This document shows positions 33,173-39,077 of a DNA stretch of 39,077 bases, one piece after another (within the stretch, counting starts at the first letter, position 1; every line of letters starts with the position of its first letter). Below the pieces are notes generated by a model. The model did not search any database and was not told where the DNA came from. It saw nothing but the letters and a program-made list of their open reading frames with translations. Location of the stretch: positions 1 to 39,077 of the forward strand of contig CADBNF010000004.1 in assembly GCA_902796005.1 (NCBI GenBank), in the 5' to 3' direction. Made by a program: the position numbers and the translations under genes. This DNA comes from an uncultured Lachnospiraceae bacterium (GTDB lineage Bacteria > Bacillota > Clostridia > Lachnospirales > Lachnospiraceae).

Positions 33173-34270
33173 TCATCCCGGCATTTTCGGGATGTGGTCA
33201 GCCGGCCGGACCAGCTTCATTTTCAATGCCTGCCTGGGGCATTTTACGGTGCATACCCCGCAGCCGTGGCACCTGTCCGGATCCACGAAGGCCTTCCCTT
33301 CCTTCACCTGCACGGAGGCATGGAACATACAGGTCCTTTCACAGGTTCCGCAGCCCACACACTGCTCCGGCTTTGCCAGGTACGCCTGAAAACGGCTTTT
33401 CGAAAAGCCCTGGGGCCCCTCCGCTTCGTACAGTATCCGCATCCCGCAGCCGCAGTCATCGCCGCAGTTGCACATCACCATCAGCATACGGCCGTTATTG
33501 GCGGTATAGTAGGTTCCGTTGTTCTCGATATGCTCGATTTTCTCCAGCAGCTCCTCCCTTGTGGGAACATACGCCCCGTAAACCGAAGCAAAATACCCGG
33601 CCCGCGGGCCTACGATAATACACAGGCCGTCCTTCTGCTGCCCGGTTTCCCCGGTCTCGCCCCTGAACATTTCCGGATGGTATTCCCCGGTTTCGGCAAT
33701 GGACCACGCCGCCCGGCAGGGACAGCGGGCAAAGGCAATTCGGTCTGGCAGCATGTCAAGCAGCATCTGCGGCATGTTTTCGCAGGGCATAACCCCCGGA
33801 AGGGCTTTGACCGACTTCCATTTTGGGACAATACGGAAGGTTCCGTCAGGCACGGATCTGCCCGGCAGAAATGCATCCCAGGCAATCATCAGCCGGGCTG
33901 CGGCCCGGTCCTTCTCCCCGTCAAATTTCGCCTGCGCAAAATAGTAATCCTTCATAAAGGCGATGTTGGTTATCCGGTCATACCCGTCCGCAAGCTTCAT
34001 GATTTTCCCCCGGACCGCCATGTCCTCCAGAAGCTTTTCCGCCTCCTCCTCCGTTATTCCGCAGGCGGCTGCAGCCTCCTTTGCCGTACCCGGAAGGGCA
34101 CAGGCCGCCTTCGCTTCCGGATAGGAAAAGATTTTCTTCATTACATAAGGCGCCAGCTCCGGCCTGCCTGCCGCAAAGCCCTCCGCCAGTATCCTGTATT
34201 CCTCCTCAACCTCGGGAAGGGGACCTCCCCAGAGCGCTTCCATTTCCTTTACAGTCAGTACATTTCCCAT
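33173..34270 (-). CDS. 2[4Fe-4S] ferredoxin-domain protein with winged-helix-like N-terminus
   Basis: The 365-aa protein ends in two 4Fe-4S motifs: C304-x2-C307-x2-C310-x3-C314 and C334-x2-C337-x2-C340-x3-C344-P. Ahead of them are further cysteine groups: RCPCR (C183, C185) and CNCGDDCGCG (C267, C269, C273, C275), which may hold another cluster or metal. Residues 55-105 (GTAKEAAAACGITEEEAEKLLEDMAVRGKI) resemble a winged helix. A soluble electron carrier or redox sensor fits. The gene starts 15 bp after the CooC-like ATPase with AGGAGG 6 nt upstream, so the two form an operon ahead of the GREs. It is not a radical-SAM activase: no CxxxCxxC is present. Confidence 0.82.
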   Translation of the reverse strand: MGNVLTVKEMEALWGGPLPEVEEEYRILAEGFAAGRPELAPYVMKKIFSYPEAKAACALPGTAKEAAAACGITEEEAEKLLEDMAVRGKIMKLADGYDRITNIAFMKDYYFAQAKFDGEKDRAAARLMIAWDAFLPGRSVPDGTFRIVPKWKSVKALPGVMPCENMPQMLLDMLPDRIAFARCPCRAAWSIAETGEYHPEMFRGETGETGQQKDGLCIIVGPRAGYFASVYGAYVPTREELLEKIEHIENNGTYYTANNGRMLMVMCNCGDDCGCGMRILYEAEGPQGFSKSRFQAYLAKPEQCVGCGTCERTCMFHASVQVKEGKAFVDPDRCHGCGVCTVKCPRQALKMKLVRPADHIPKMPG

Positions 34271-34285
34271 CTTCTGCCTCCTGTC

Positions 34286-35212
34286 TCAGAGCGGATAGTC
34301 CATCTCATTTTCATCCAGAAAAAGCTTCAGCATATTCTCAAGCTTCAGGTATGCATCCTCTGTTTTGTCAAGGGGCGTGCCCGCAAGCCCGTGGCGGACA
34401 ACCTCCTTCTCCTGCCCGAGCCAGCCGAGATACCGTATATCCTTCCCTTCCAGATACTCCGTAAGCAGCTCCGCTGTCTCCTCATCCGGAACCTTGTTCA
34501 GGATGGTCCGGAACCGGGAAATACCGAGGCCCTCCGCCATGTATTTCACCTTTTCCGCCACCTCCAGGGAGTCGAGGGAAGGCTCTGCCACGGCAATCAC
34601 CGTATCCGCGCCTCTTTCCACGCCCCGGCCGAAGCTTTCCACCCCGGCCTCCGTGTCCGCGATGACCACCTCTCCCTCCTGCAGTTCCAGATTCAGCATA
34701 AGCAGCTGCGCCAGGGCACCGATGGAGCAGGCGCAGCCGGCGAAGGGATCCTCCAGCTTTCCCGCGGTCACCAGCATCAGGTTCCCTGCTGCAGAGAGAT
34801 AGTCCGCCGGGATATCCGATATGTCCAGGTCTTCCCGCAGCCAGGAAGGGCTCTCTGCCGGCTCAAACCGGCTGTCCGGACGCTTCAGCATGCTTTCACA
34901 GGGCGGAAGGCCCAGTGCCCTGGCCAGGGTCGGATTGGATTCGTCGGTGTCCAGCACCAGTACACGGTAGCCCAATGAGGAAAAGGCCCTGGCAAAGGCA
35001 GCGGTTACCGTACTTTTCCCAACGCCGCCCTTACCGCAGACGGCTATTTTTTCCACTCTTCGGGGACGCGGGACGTTTTCCCGGATATAGGCCCGAAGCT
35101 TTTCCGCTGCCTTCGCATACGCTTCCCTGGTCCCCGCAGTGCAGAGGCCGCAGTGAATGCAGCCCTCCGTTCCCGGCGCCATCGCCCCTAACGGACAATG
35201 AAATCCGCCCAT
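34286..35212 (-). CDS. CooC-like P-loop ATPase with N-terminal Cys cluster
   Basis: The 308-aa protein is a MinD/CooC-type ATPase. The deviant Walker A CGKGGVGKST covers 59-68, VLVLDTDESNPTLARALG follows, and VVIADTEAGVESFGRG supplies the switch region. The segment VTAGKLEDPFAGCACSIGAL carries C160-x-C162, the metal-binding CxC of CooC, the nickel-insertion ATPase of CO dehydrogenase. Residues 1-24 add C6, C18, C21 and C24 (CIHCGLC), an apparent extra metal or Fe-S site. The ATG at 35212 has AAGGAG 7 nt upstream and fits better than one at 35257. No CO dehydrogenase gene is in the window. Its pairing with the Fe-S protein and two GREs is unusual, and a maturation or reductant-delivery role is inferred. 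Confidence 0.85.
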   Translation of the reverse strand: MGGFHCPLGAMAPGTEGCIHCGLCTAGTREAYAKAAEKLRAYIRENVPRPRRVEKIAVCGKGGVGKSTVTAAFARAFSSLGYRVLVLDTDESNPTLARALGLPPCESMLKRPDSRFEPAESPSWLREDLDISDIPADYLSAAGNLMLVTAGKLEDPFAGCACSIGALAQLLMLNLELQEGEVVIADTEAGVESFGRGVERGADTVIAVAEPSLDSLEVAEKVKYMAEGLGISRFRTILNKVPDEETAELLTEYLEGKDIRYLGWLGQEKEVVRHGLAGTPLDKTEDAYLKLENMLKLFLDENEMDYPL

Positions 35213-35266
35213 TTCTCTTCTCCTTTTTCTGTTGTCTGTCCTTCTTTTGCAATACAATCTGATCTC

Positions 35267-35295
35267 ATCGTAAGGCCTTGGTTTTTCTCCGTCAA
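35267..35295 (-). promoter_or_regulatory. Promoter of the ATPase/Fe-S operon
   Basis: TTGACG (35295-35290), 17-bp spacer, TACGAT (35272-35267). The -35 overlaps a 10-bp palindrome GTCAATTGAC (35291-35300). Confidence 0.65.
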
Positions 35296-35385
35296 TTGAC
35301 TATTTTACCGATTCCCGGCAGCCTTTCTTTAACAAATTGAACAGAATCCGGCCGTATGTCTGTCCGTTTTCACCTTCTTTTGGGA

Positions 35386-35414
35386 TTGCCATTTTCCGTG
35401 GCAGATGCTAATAT
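35386..35414 (+). promoter_or_regulatory. Promoter of the DMT transporter
   Basis: TTGCCA (35386-35391), 17-bp spacer, TAATAT (35409-35414) with an extended TGC element. Confidence 0.6.
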
Positions 35415-35446
35415 GCTTTAAAATTGCCTGCGGGAGCGTGTAAATC

Positions 35447-36379
35447 ATGAAAAGCCTTTTCAGCAAAAATTCCCTCTTTCTTCTTCTGGCTGCCTTCATC
35501 TGGGGAATCGCCTTTGTCGCCCAGACCGTGGGCATGGACTACATCGGTCCCTTCACCTTCGGCGGTATCCGCTACCTTCTCGGCTTTCTGGTGCTGCTGC
35601 CCGCGGTGTTCTTCCGCTGCCGGAAGGACAGAAGCATACTGAAAAACCCGGTGCGGAAGAAAAGCCTCCTGCTCGGCGGGCTTTGCTGCGGCATCTTCCT
35701 TTTTGCCGCCTCTTCCCTGCAGCAGATTGCCCTGATTACGGCGCCTGCAGGCAAAACCGGCTTCATCACCGCCCTGTATATCGTGCTGGTGCCCGTCTTC
35801 AACCTGCTCCTGTTCCGCAAAAAAGCCTCCCGTTTCGTCTGGATTGCAGTGCTCCTGGCGGTCTTCGGCCTGTACCTGCTGTGCGGTGGCGGCGGCTTCT
35901 CCATGACAATGGACGAGCTGCTGACCTTCCTCTGCGCGGTGCTTTTCGCCTTCCACATCCTGGTCATCGACCATTTTGTCCGGGAAGCGGACCCGGTAGG
36001 GCTTTCCTGCCTGCAGTTTCTGACCGCCGGCATCCTCTGCCTTATCGCGATGGGCATCGCCGGTGAGCGGCCCACCCTGTCCGACGTTGCCGCGGCCTGG
36101 CTGCCCCTTCTCTATGCCGGCGCCGGCTCCTGCGGCCTGGCCTACACCTTCCAGATCATCGGCCAGAAGGGCACGGATCCGGCAACGGCCAGCGTGCTGC
36201 TGTCCCTGGAATCCTGCTTCTCCGTCCTGGCGGGCTTCGTCCTTCTTCACCAGTCCCTGACCCCGATGGAGCTGATCGGCTGCGCGCTGATGTTCGCGGC
36301 AGTGCTCCTGGCCCAGGTGCAGCCGAAGGCTGTCAATGAACAAAAAGAGGACATTGCCTCCCAGCAATGTCCCCGGTAA
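35447..36379 (+). CDS. EamA/DMT-superfamily transporter
   Basis: The 310-aa protein has about ten hydrophobic helices in two EamA halves, starting with LFLLLAAFIWGIAFVAQTVGMDYIGPFTFGGIRYL. The second half begins near residue 150 with LTFLCAVLFAFHILVIDHF. Motifs AAFIWGIAFV, SSLQQIALITAPAGKTGFITALYIV and ESCFSVLAGFVLLHQSLTPMELIGCALMFAAVLLAQ are typical of drug/metabolite exporters. The substrate is unknown. It is divergent from the ATPase operon. The last ten codons contain, on the opposite strand, the terminator of the convergent SDR gene. Confidence 0.9.
   Translation: MKSLFSKNSLFLLLAAFIWGIAFVAQTVGMDYIGPFTFGGIRYLLGFLVLLPAVFFRCRKDRSILKNPVRKKSLLLGGLCCGIFLFAASSLQQIALITAPAGKTGFITALYIVLVPVFNLLLFRKKASRFVWIAVLLAVFGLYLLCGGGGFSMTMDELLTFLCAVLFAFHILVIDHFVREADPVGLSCLQFLTAGILCLIAMGIAGERPTLSDVAAAWLPLLYAGAGSCGLAYTFQIIGQKGTDPATASVLLSLESCFSVLAGFVLLHQSLTPMELIGCALMFAAVLLAQVQPKAVNEQKEDIASQQCPR
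36342..36372 (-). terminator. SDR gene terminator inside the transporter 3' end
   Basis: GGACATTG (36349-36356) and CAATGTCC (36365-36372) form a perfect 8-bp stem with an 8-nt loop. The leftward transcript continues into TCTTTTTG. It lies wholly within the coding end of the transporter. Confidence 0.8.
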
Positions 36380-36402
36380 ATATCTCTTCTATTACTGTTA
36401 AA

Positions 36403-37197
36403 TCAGCACCGCAGCATATAGCCGCCGTCTATCACCTGCACCGTTCCCGTAATCTGGGCCGCGGCCGGTGATGCCAGAAAGACTGCCAGCGCGCCGACCT
36501 CGATGGGTTCGCCGAAGCGGCCGGCCACCGTCTGTTTATTGATGTAGCTGAGATTCTCCTTCGGAATATGGACCGACAGCTCGCTGTTGGTAAAGCCCGG
36601 CGCGATGCCGTTCACCCGGATATCGTATTCGCCCAGCTCCACCGCCATGCATTTTGTAAAATGGTTCATGGCCGCCTTCGCGCAGGAATAGGGGCTCATG
36701 GGCTGTCCGTGGTTCACCATAAAGCCGGCATTGGAGGTAATGTTGATGATGCAGCCGCCCTTTCCGGCGTCGCGCATTCTCTTTGCCGCCTCATAGGTCA
36801 TATGCACACAGCCGTTCAGGTCTGTATTGACCACCTTGTACCAATCCGTCAGGTCTTCATCCATGTCCAGAAGCGCCTTCGTGCAGGAAACGCCCGCATT
36901 GTTCACCAGGATATCGATGCCGCCGAAGGCCTCACACACTGCCTCCACAGCCGCGCGCACGCTGGGCAGGCTGGTCACATCGCAGGAAAAGCTTCTGTAG
37001 GTTCCGCCGAAGACGGAAAGCGCCTCCACGGCTTCCGCCGCCTTTTTGGTATCCCGGCACAGAATCGCGATATTTGCGCCGCTTTCGGCCATGGCCTGCG
37101 CGATACCGAAGCCCAGGCCGCGGTTTCCGCCGGTAATCACTGCCGTCTTTCCGCTCAAATCAAAGGCATTTTTCATGCCTGTAATGGGTTGAATCAT
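36403..37197 (-). CDS. Short-chain dehydrogenase/reductase
   Basis: The 264-aa Rossmann-fold enzyme oxidises or reduces an alcohol/ketone with NAD(P). TGGNRGLG is the nucleotide loop, NNAGV follows, then NITSNAG (catalytic Ser) and YSCAK (Tyr and Lys), with a C-terminal TGTVQVIDGGYMLRC. It resembles gluconate 5-dehydrogenase or 3-oxoacyl reductase types; the substrate is not identifiable. The ATG at 37197 has AGGAGG 8 nt upstream, and an upstream start would add an unlikely basic extension. It lies 34 bp downstream of the TrpR-like regulator on the same strand, so it is probably its target or operon partner. Confidence 0.9.
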   Translation of the reverse strand: MIQPITGMKNAFDLSGKTAVITGGNRGLGFGIAQAMAESGANIAILCRDTKKAAEAVEALSVFGGTYRSFSCDVTSLPSVRAAVEAVCEAFGGIDILVNNAGVSCTKALLDMDEDLTDWYKVVNTDLNGCVHMTYEAAKRMRDAGKGGCIINITSNAGFMVNHGQPMSPYSCAKAAMNHFTKCMAVELGEYDIRVNGIAPGFTNSELSVHIPKENLSYINKQTVAGRFGEPIEVGALAVFLASPAAAQITGTVQVIDGGYMLRC

Positions 37198-37231
37198 CTG
37201 TCCGTCCTCCTTTTCCTTATTCTGGGACAGC

Positions 37232-37540
37232 TTACTCCTCCGCCTTTTTCTGATTTTCTCTGATCCGGTCCAGGGCAATCCTGTATCCGTCATTTCCGTA
37301 GACCAGGGAACGGTTCACCCTGCTGATGGTGGCTGTGGACGCCCCTGTTTTCTGGGAAATCTCCATGTAGGTATTGCCTTCACTGAGCATTCTTGCCACC
37401 TCCAGCCGCTGTGAAAGGGACAGCAGCTCGTTAATGGTGCAGATATCCTCGAAGAAACTGTAGCATTCCTCCTTTGTTTTCAGTGTCAATACTGCATCGA
37501 AAAGCTGCTCCACAGCCTCTGTGTGAATACTCTTGCTCAT
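37232..37540 (-). CDS. TrpR-like (YerC/YecD) regulator
   Basis: The 102-aa all-helical protein has TINELLSLSQRLEVARML followed by the helix-turn-helix MEISQKTGASTATISRVNRSL, the pattern of the YerC/YecD branch of the Trp-repressor family (PF01371). The ligand is unknown; few members bind tryptophan. The ATG at 37540 is chosen because AAGGAGGGG lies 5 nt upstream, inside a longer reading from 37558. A perfect 16-bp palindrome lies 20 bp upstream and may be its own operator. The SDR gene follows in the same operon. Confidence 0.88.
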   Translation of the reverse strand: MSKSIHTEAVEQLFDAVLTLKTKEECYSFFEDICTINELLSLSQRLEVARMLSEGNTYMEISQKTGASTATISRVNRSLVYGNDGYRIALDRIRENQKKAEE

Positions 37541-37559
37541 TGCCCCTCCTTGTTTCACT

Positions 37560-37575
37560 GTTCACCGCGGTGAAC
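37560..37575. promoter_or_regulatory. 16-bp palindrome GTTCACCGCGGTGAAC
   Basis: A perfect palindrome lies between the TrpR-like gene's promoter and its ribosome site, in the transcribed leader. It is a likely autoregulatory operator. Confidence 0.65.
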
Positions 37576-37613
37576 GACGGTTGTTTTTCACTTTAAATCG
37601 ATAAACCGAGATA

Positions 37614-37642
37614 ATTATACATCTTTGTTAAAGGGATTGCAA
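37614..37642 (-). promoter_or_regulatory. Promoter of the TrpR-like/SDR operon
   Basis: TTGCAA (37642-37637), 17-bp spacer, perfect TATAAT (37619-37614). The -35 hexamer is self-complementary and is shared with the divergent XRE promoter. Confidence 0.75.
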
Positions 37643-37682
37643 CGGCGAGATAAATATTGTATACTGTTTAAAGGGATTAAAC
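37628..37682. promoter_or_regulatory. Repeated TTAAAGGGATT operator candidates
   Basis: TTAAAGGGATT occurs at 37628-37638 and 37668-37678, exactly 40 bp apart. The right copy sits in a perfect inverted repeat GTTTAA-AGGGA-TTAAAC (37666-37682) just past the XRE -10. The left copy overlaps the shared -35. Confidence 0.6.
37637..37665 (+). promoter_or_regulatory. Promoter of the second XRE regulator
   Basis: TTGCAA (37637-37642), 17-bp spacer, TATACT (37660-37665). It uses the same six base pairs for -35 as the leftward promoter. Confidence 0.75.
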
Positions 37683-37710
37683 TAATATTACATTGTGAGG
37701 TGCAATTCTT

Positions 37711-38037
37711 ATGAGAGACAGCGACGTTATCAACCATGTGAAGACTCTGTGCAAAGAAAAAGGCTGGACTTACTACAGGCTTGCGCAGGAAGCGGGCATT
37801 CCCTATTCCACTCTGAACAATATGCTCCACCGGGACAATATTCCCACCGTTCCCACCATCCAGAAGATGTGTGACGGCATGGGCATCACCCTTGCTGATT
37901 TCTTCGCAGGGGATATCGGAGACGCGCATCTGACCACCAGCCAGAAGGAGATCCTTGGTATTTTCGCCAAGCTTTCTCCGGAAGACAGAAAGTATCTTAT
38001 CGCTTACGGCAAGGGTCTTGCCAGAATGAAACAGTAA
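37711..38037 (+). CDS. XRE-family regulator
   Basis: The 108-aa protein has a Cro/CI helix-turn-helix at residues 5-60 (VKTLCKEKGWTYYRLAQEAG, then PYSTLNNMLH), followed by MGITLADFFAG and a short C-terminal helix (LTTSQKEILGIFAKLSPEDRKYLIAYGKGL). No sensor or cleavage domain is present. A GAGGTG site precedes the ATG. It is divergent from the TrpR-like/SDR operon with overlapping promoters. A strong terminator follows its stop, so it is mainly monocistronic. Confidence 0.9.
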   Translation: MRDSDVINHVKTLCKEKGWTYYRLAQEAGIPYSTLNNMLHRDNIPTVPTIQKMCDGMGITLADFFAGDIGDAHLTTSQKEILGIFAKLSPEDRKYLIAYGKGLARMKQ

Positions 38038-38050
38038 TATTTTAATGCAG

Positions 38051-38089
38051 GAAAACAGCTGTCCTTATGTAATGAGGACAGCTGTTTTC
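38051..38089 (+). terminator. Terminator after the second XRE gene
   Basis: A perfect 14-bp stem (38051-38064 with 38076-38089) with an 11-nt loop ends in TTTTCGCTTT. The alpha/beta hydrolase ribosome site begins about 25 bp later, with no clear promoter in between. Confidence 0.85.
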
Positions 38090-38125
38090 GCTTTACGGCA
38101 GATATTGCGCGAAAAAGGAGGACTT

Positions 38126-38980
38126 ATGGGCACCATCACCACCAAAGACAACGTGGAAATCTATTATGAGGAATACGGTTCCGGGGACAGATATGTTCTC
38201 TGCACCCAGGTCAGTCACGGGAAATACTCCCTGGAAAAGGAGCTGGCCAAACGGGGCTTTCATGTATTCCTGCTGACCAACCGGGGCTTCGGCCGTTCCA
38301 CCCATGTAACGGAGGATTACGGGGATTACTGGTATGACCGCTTCGCAGACGACGTCATCGAATTTGCGGACCAGATGGGCATAGACCGTTTTGTCTACTC
38401 CGGCAATTCCCACGGTGCCGGCACCGGCTGGCATGTGGTCTTAAATCACCCGGAGCGGGTCATCTGTTTCTTCGCCATGGTGCCCGGCCCCCACAACCTG
38501 GACGAGGGCAAGATGTCCTTCCGGTCCATGGGCATGGCAGGCATGCAGGTGAAGCCGCCCGTCTTCCGTTTCCCGAGTGACGATCCGCGCATTATGGCCC
38601 GGTTTGCCGAGCAGGACGCCTATGAGGAGGCGCGGAAAAGCGAGCCGGACTACAAGGAGGTTTACGAATCCCCCGAAACCATGGCCATTGATTACGGCCG
38701 GCCCCTGCGCAGCTACGGTACCGAGGAAAAGGTGGTGGAAGCCCTGAAAACCATCAAAACGCCGGTTCTCATCGTCGGCGGCATGGAGGACAGTATTTCC
38801 CGCCCGGACCTGATGCTGCGTTCCGCCAAGGCCCTGCCCAACTGCAAGCTGGTTATCCTTTCCCGCTTCGCCCACGACCTGGCCGTCTGGGAGGATATCG
38901 CCGATGATGCAGTGCGCTTTTACGAAAATGTAGTGAAGACGGGCTACTTCTACGACCCGCCTGTTAGTGATAACAACTGA
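38126..38980 (+). CDS. Alpha/beta hydrolase
   Basis: The 284-aa soluble protein has the nucleophile elbow SGNSHGAG (Ser95), an acid in VGGMEDSISRPD (Asp222) and a His in RFAHDLAVWED (His250), so the catalytic triad is complete and correctly ordered. LTNRGFGRST is the typical segment before the nucleophile. It is probably an esterase or C-C/lactone hydrolase; the substrate is unknown. The ATG at 38126 has AAGGAGG 5 nt upstream; an ATG at 38045 would place the terminator stem in the coding region and is rejected. No signal peptide. Confidence 0.9.
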   Translation: MGTITTKDNVEIYYEEYGSGDRYVLCTQVSHGKYSLEKELAKRGFHVFLLTNRGFGRSTHVTEDYGDYWYDRFADDVIEFADQMGIDRFVYSGNSHGAGTGWHVVLNHPERVICFFAMVPGPHNLDEGKMSFRSMGMAGMQVKPPVFRFPSDDPRIMARFAEQDAYEEARKSEPDYKEVYESPETMAIDYGRPLRSYGTEEKVVEALKTIKTPVLIVGGMEDSISRPDLMLRSAKALPNCKLVILSRFAHDLAVWEDIADDAVRFYENVVKTGYFYDPPVSDNN

Positions 38981-39077
38981 CCCGGGCCGAGCCCCCAATC
39001 AGTCGCTTTCCGGCGCAGAATCAACCGGATTGAACGAGGCCGTATTTGAGCAAGCTGATAAGAAATGTCGAAAGTGA
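38981..39077. other. Right-edge sequence
   Basis: This is 97 bp after the hydrolase stop. No terminator, RNA or start codon context that I trust. A short open frame ends at the window edge (…NEAVFEQADKKCRK) without recognisable homology. Confidence 0.3.

Noticed and set aside
30524-35212. Glycyl radical activase hidden in the locus
   Set aside because: I searched the real frames for the radical-SAM CxxxCxxC motif and found none; the Fe-S protein has only ferredoxin-type CxxCxxCxxxC motifs.
38045-38125. Upstream start for the alpha/beta hydrolase
   Set aside because: The extension would be encoded by a 14-bp terminator stem, and the ATG at 38126 has a strong AAGGAGG site.

Overview
The window reads as a chromosomal stretch of a GC-rich member of the Clostridia, most likely a gut Lachnospiraceae. 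Pointers are strong AGGAGG ribosome sites, TTGACA/TATAAT promoters, clostripain and DUF2804 proteins, a FeoA-FeoB fusion, an XRE/ImmA pair and oxygen-sensitive glycyl radical enzymes. This assignment is inference; there is no rRNA or other decisive marker. I saw no tRNA, integrase, transposase or CRISPR array.

Left part (1-16.4 kb). Three secreted proteins run leftwards: an M30-like HExxH lipoprotein, a C11 (clostripain) protease and a lipoprotein that resembles the protease's own C-terminal repeats. Next come two tandem cytosolic GH63-like (alpha/alpha)6 glycosidases, also leftwards. Divergent from them is a rightward pair, a CmpB-like membrane protein and a DUF2804 protein. A 1479-aa leftward surface protein follows, with a caspase-like domain and a sortase-type tail.

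Middle (16.5-26.1 kb). These are housekeeping genes, all leftwards: valS, folC, a 51-aa conserved-looking protein, a zinc-ribbon/TPR membrane protein, feoAB, a tiny Cys-rich FeoB-associated peptide, and a GMP synthetase that consists only of the ATP-pyrophosphatase half.

Regulatory node (26.1-27.6 kb). An XRE repressor and an ImmA-type zinc protease run rightwards, divergent from an 82-aa protein. Both promoters are covered by GGAAA-N4-TTTCC operators.

Glycyl radical locus (27.8-35.3 kb). All genes run leftwards. A CooC-like ATPase and a 2[4Fe-4S] protein with extra cysteines are followed by two different C-x-E-type glycyl radical enzymes. No radical-SAM activase lies in the window. This is the best candidate for an undescribed system: two GREs of unknown substrate beside a metal-chaperone-like ATPase and an electron-transfer or sensor protein.

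Right end (35.4-39 kb). It holds a DMT exporter, a TrpR-like regulator with an SDR oxidoreductase, a divergent XRE regulator, and an alpha/beta hydrolase. The TrpR-like and XRE promoters share one palindromic -35 box.

Two leftward genes (GMP synthetase and GRE1) end at long terminators whose loops carry the same small hairpin with a compensatory base-pair change. Each terminator has a repeat array on its far side.
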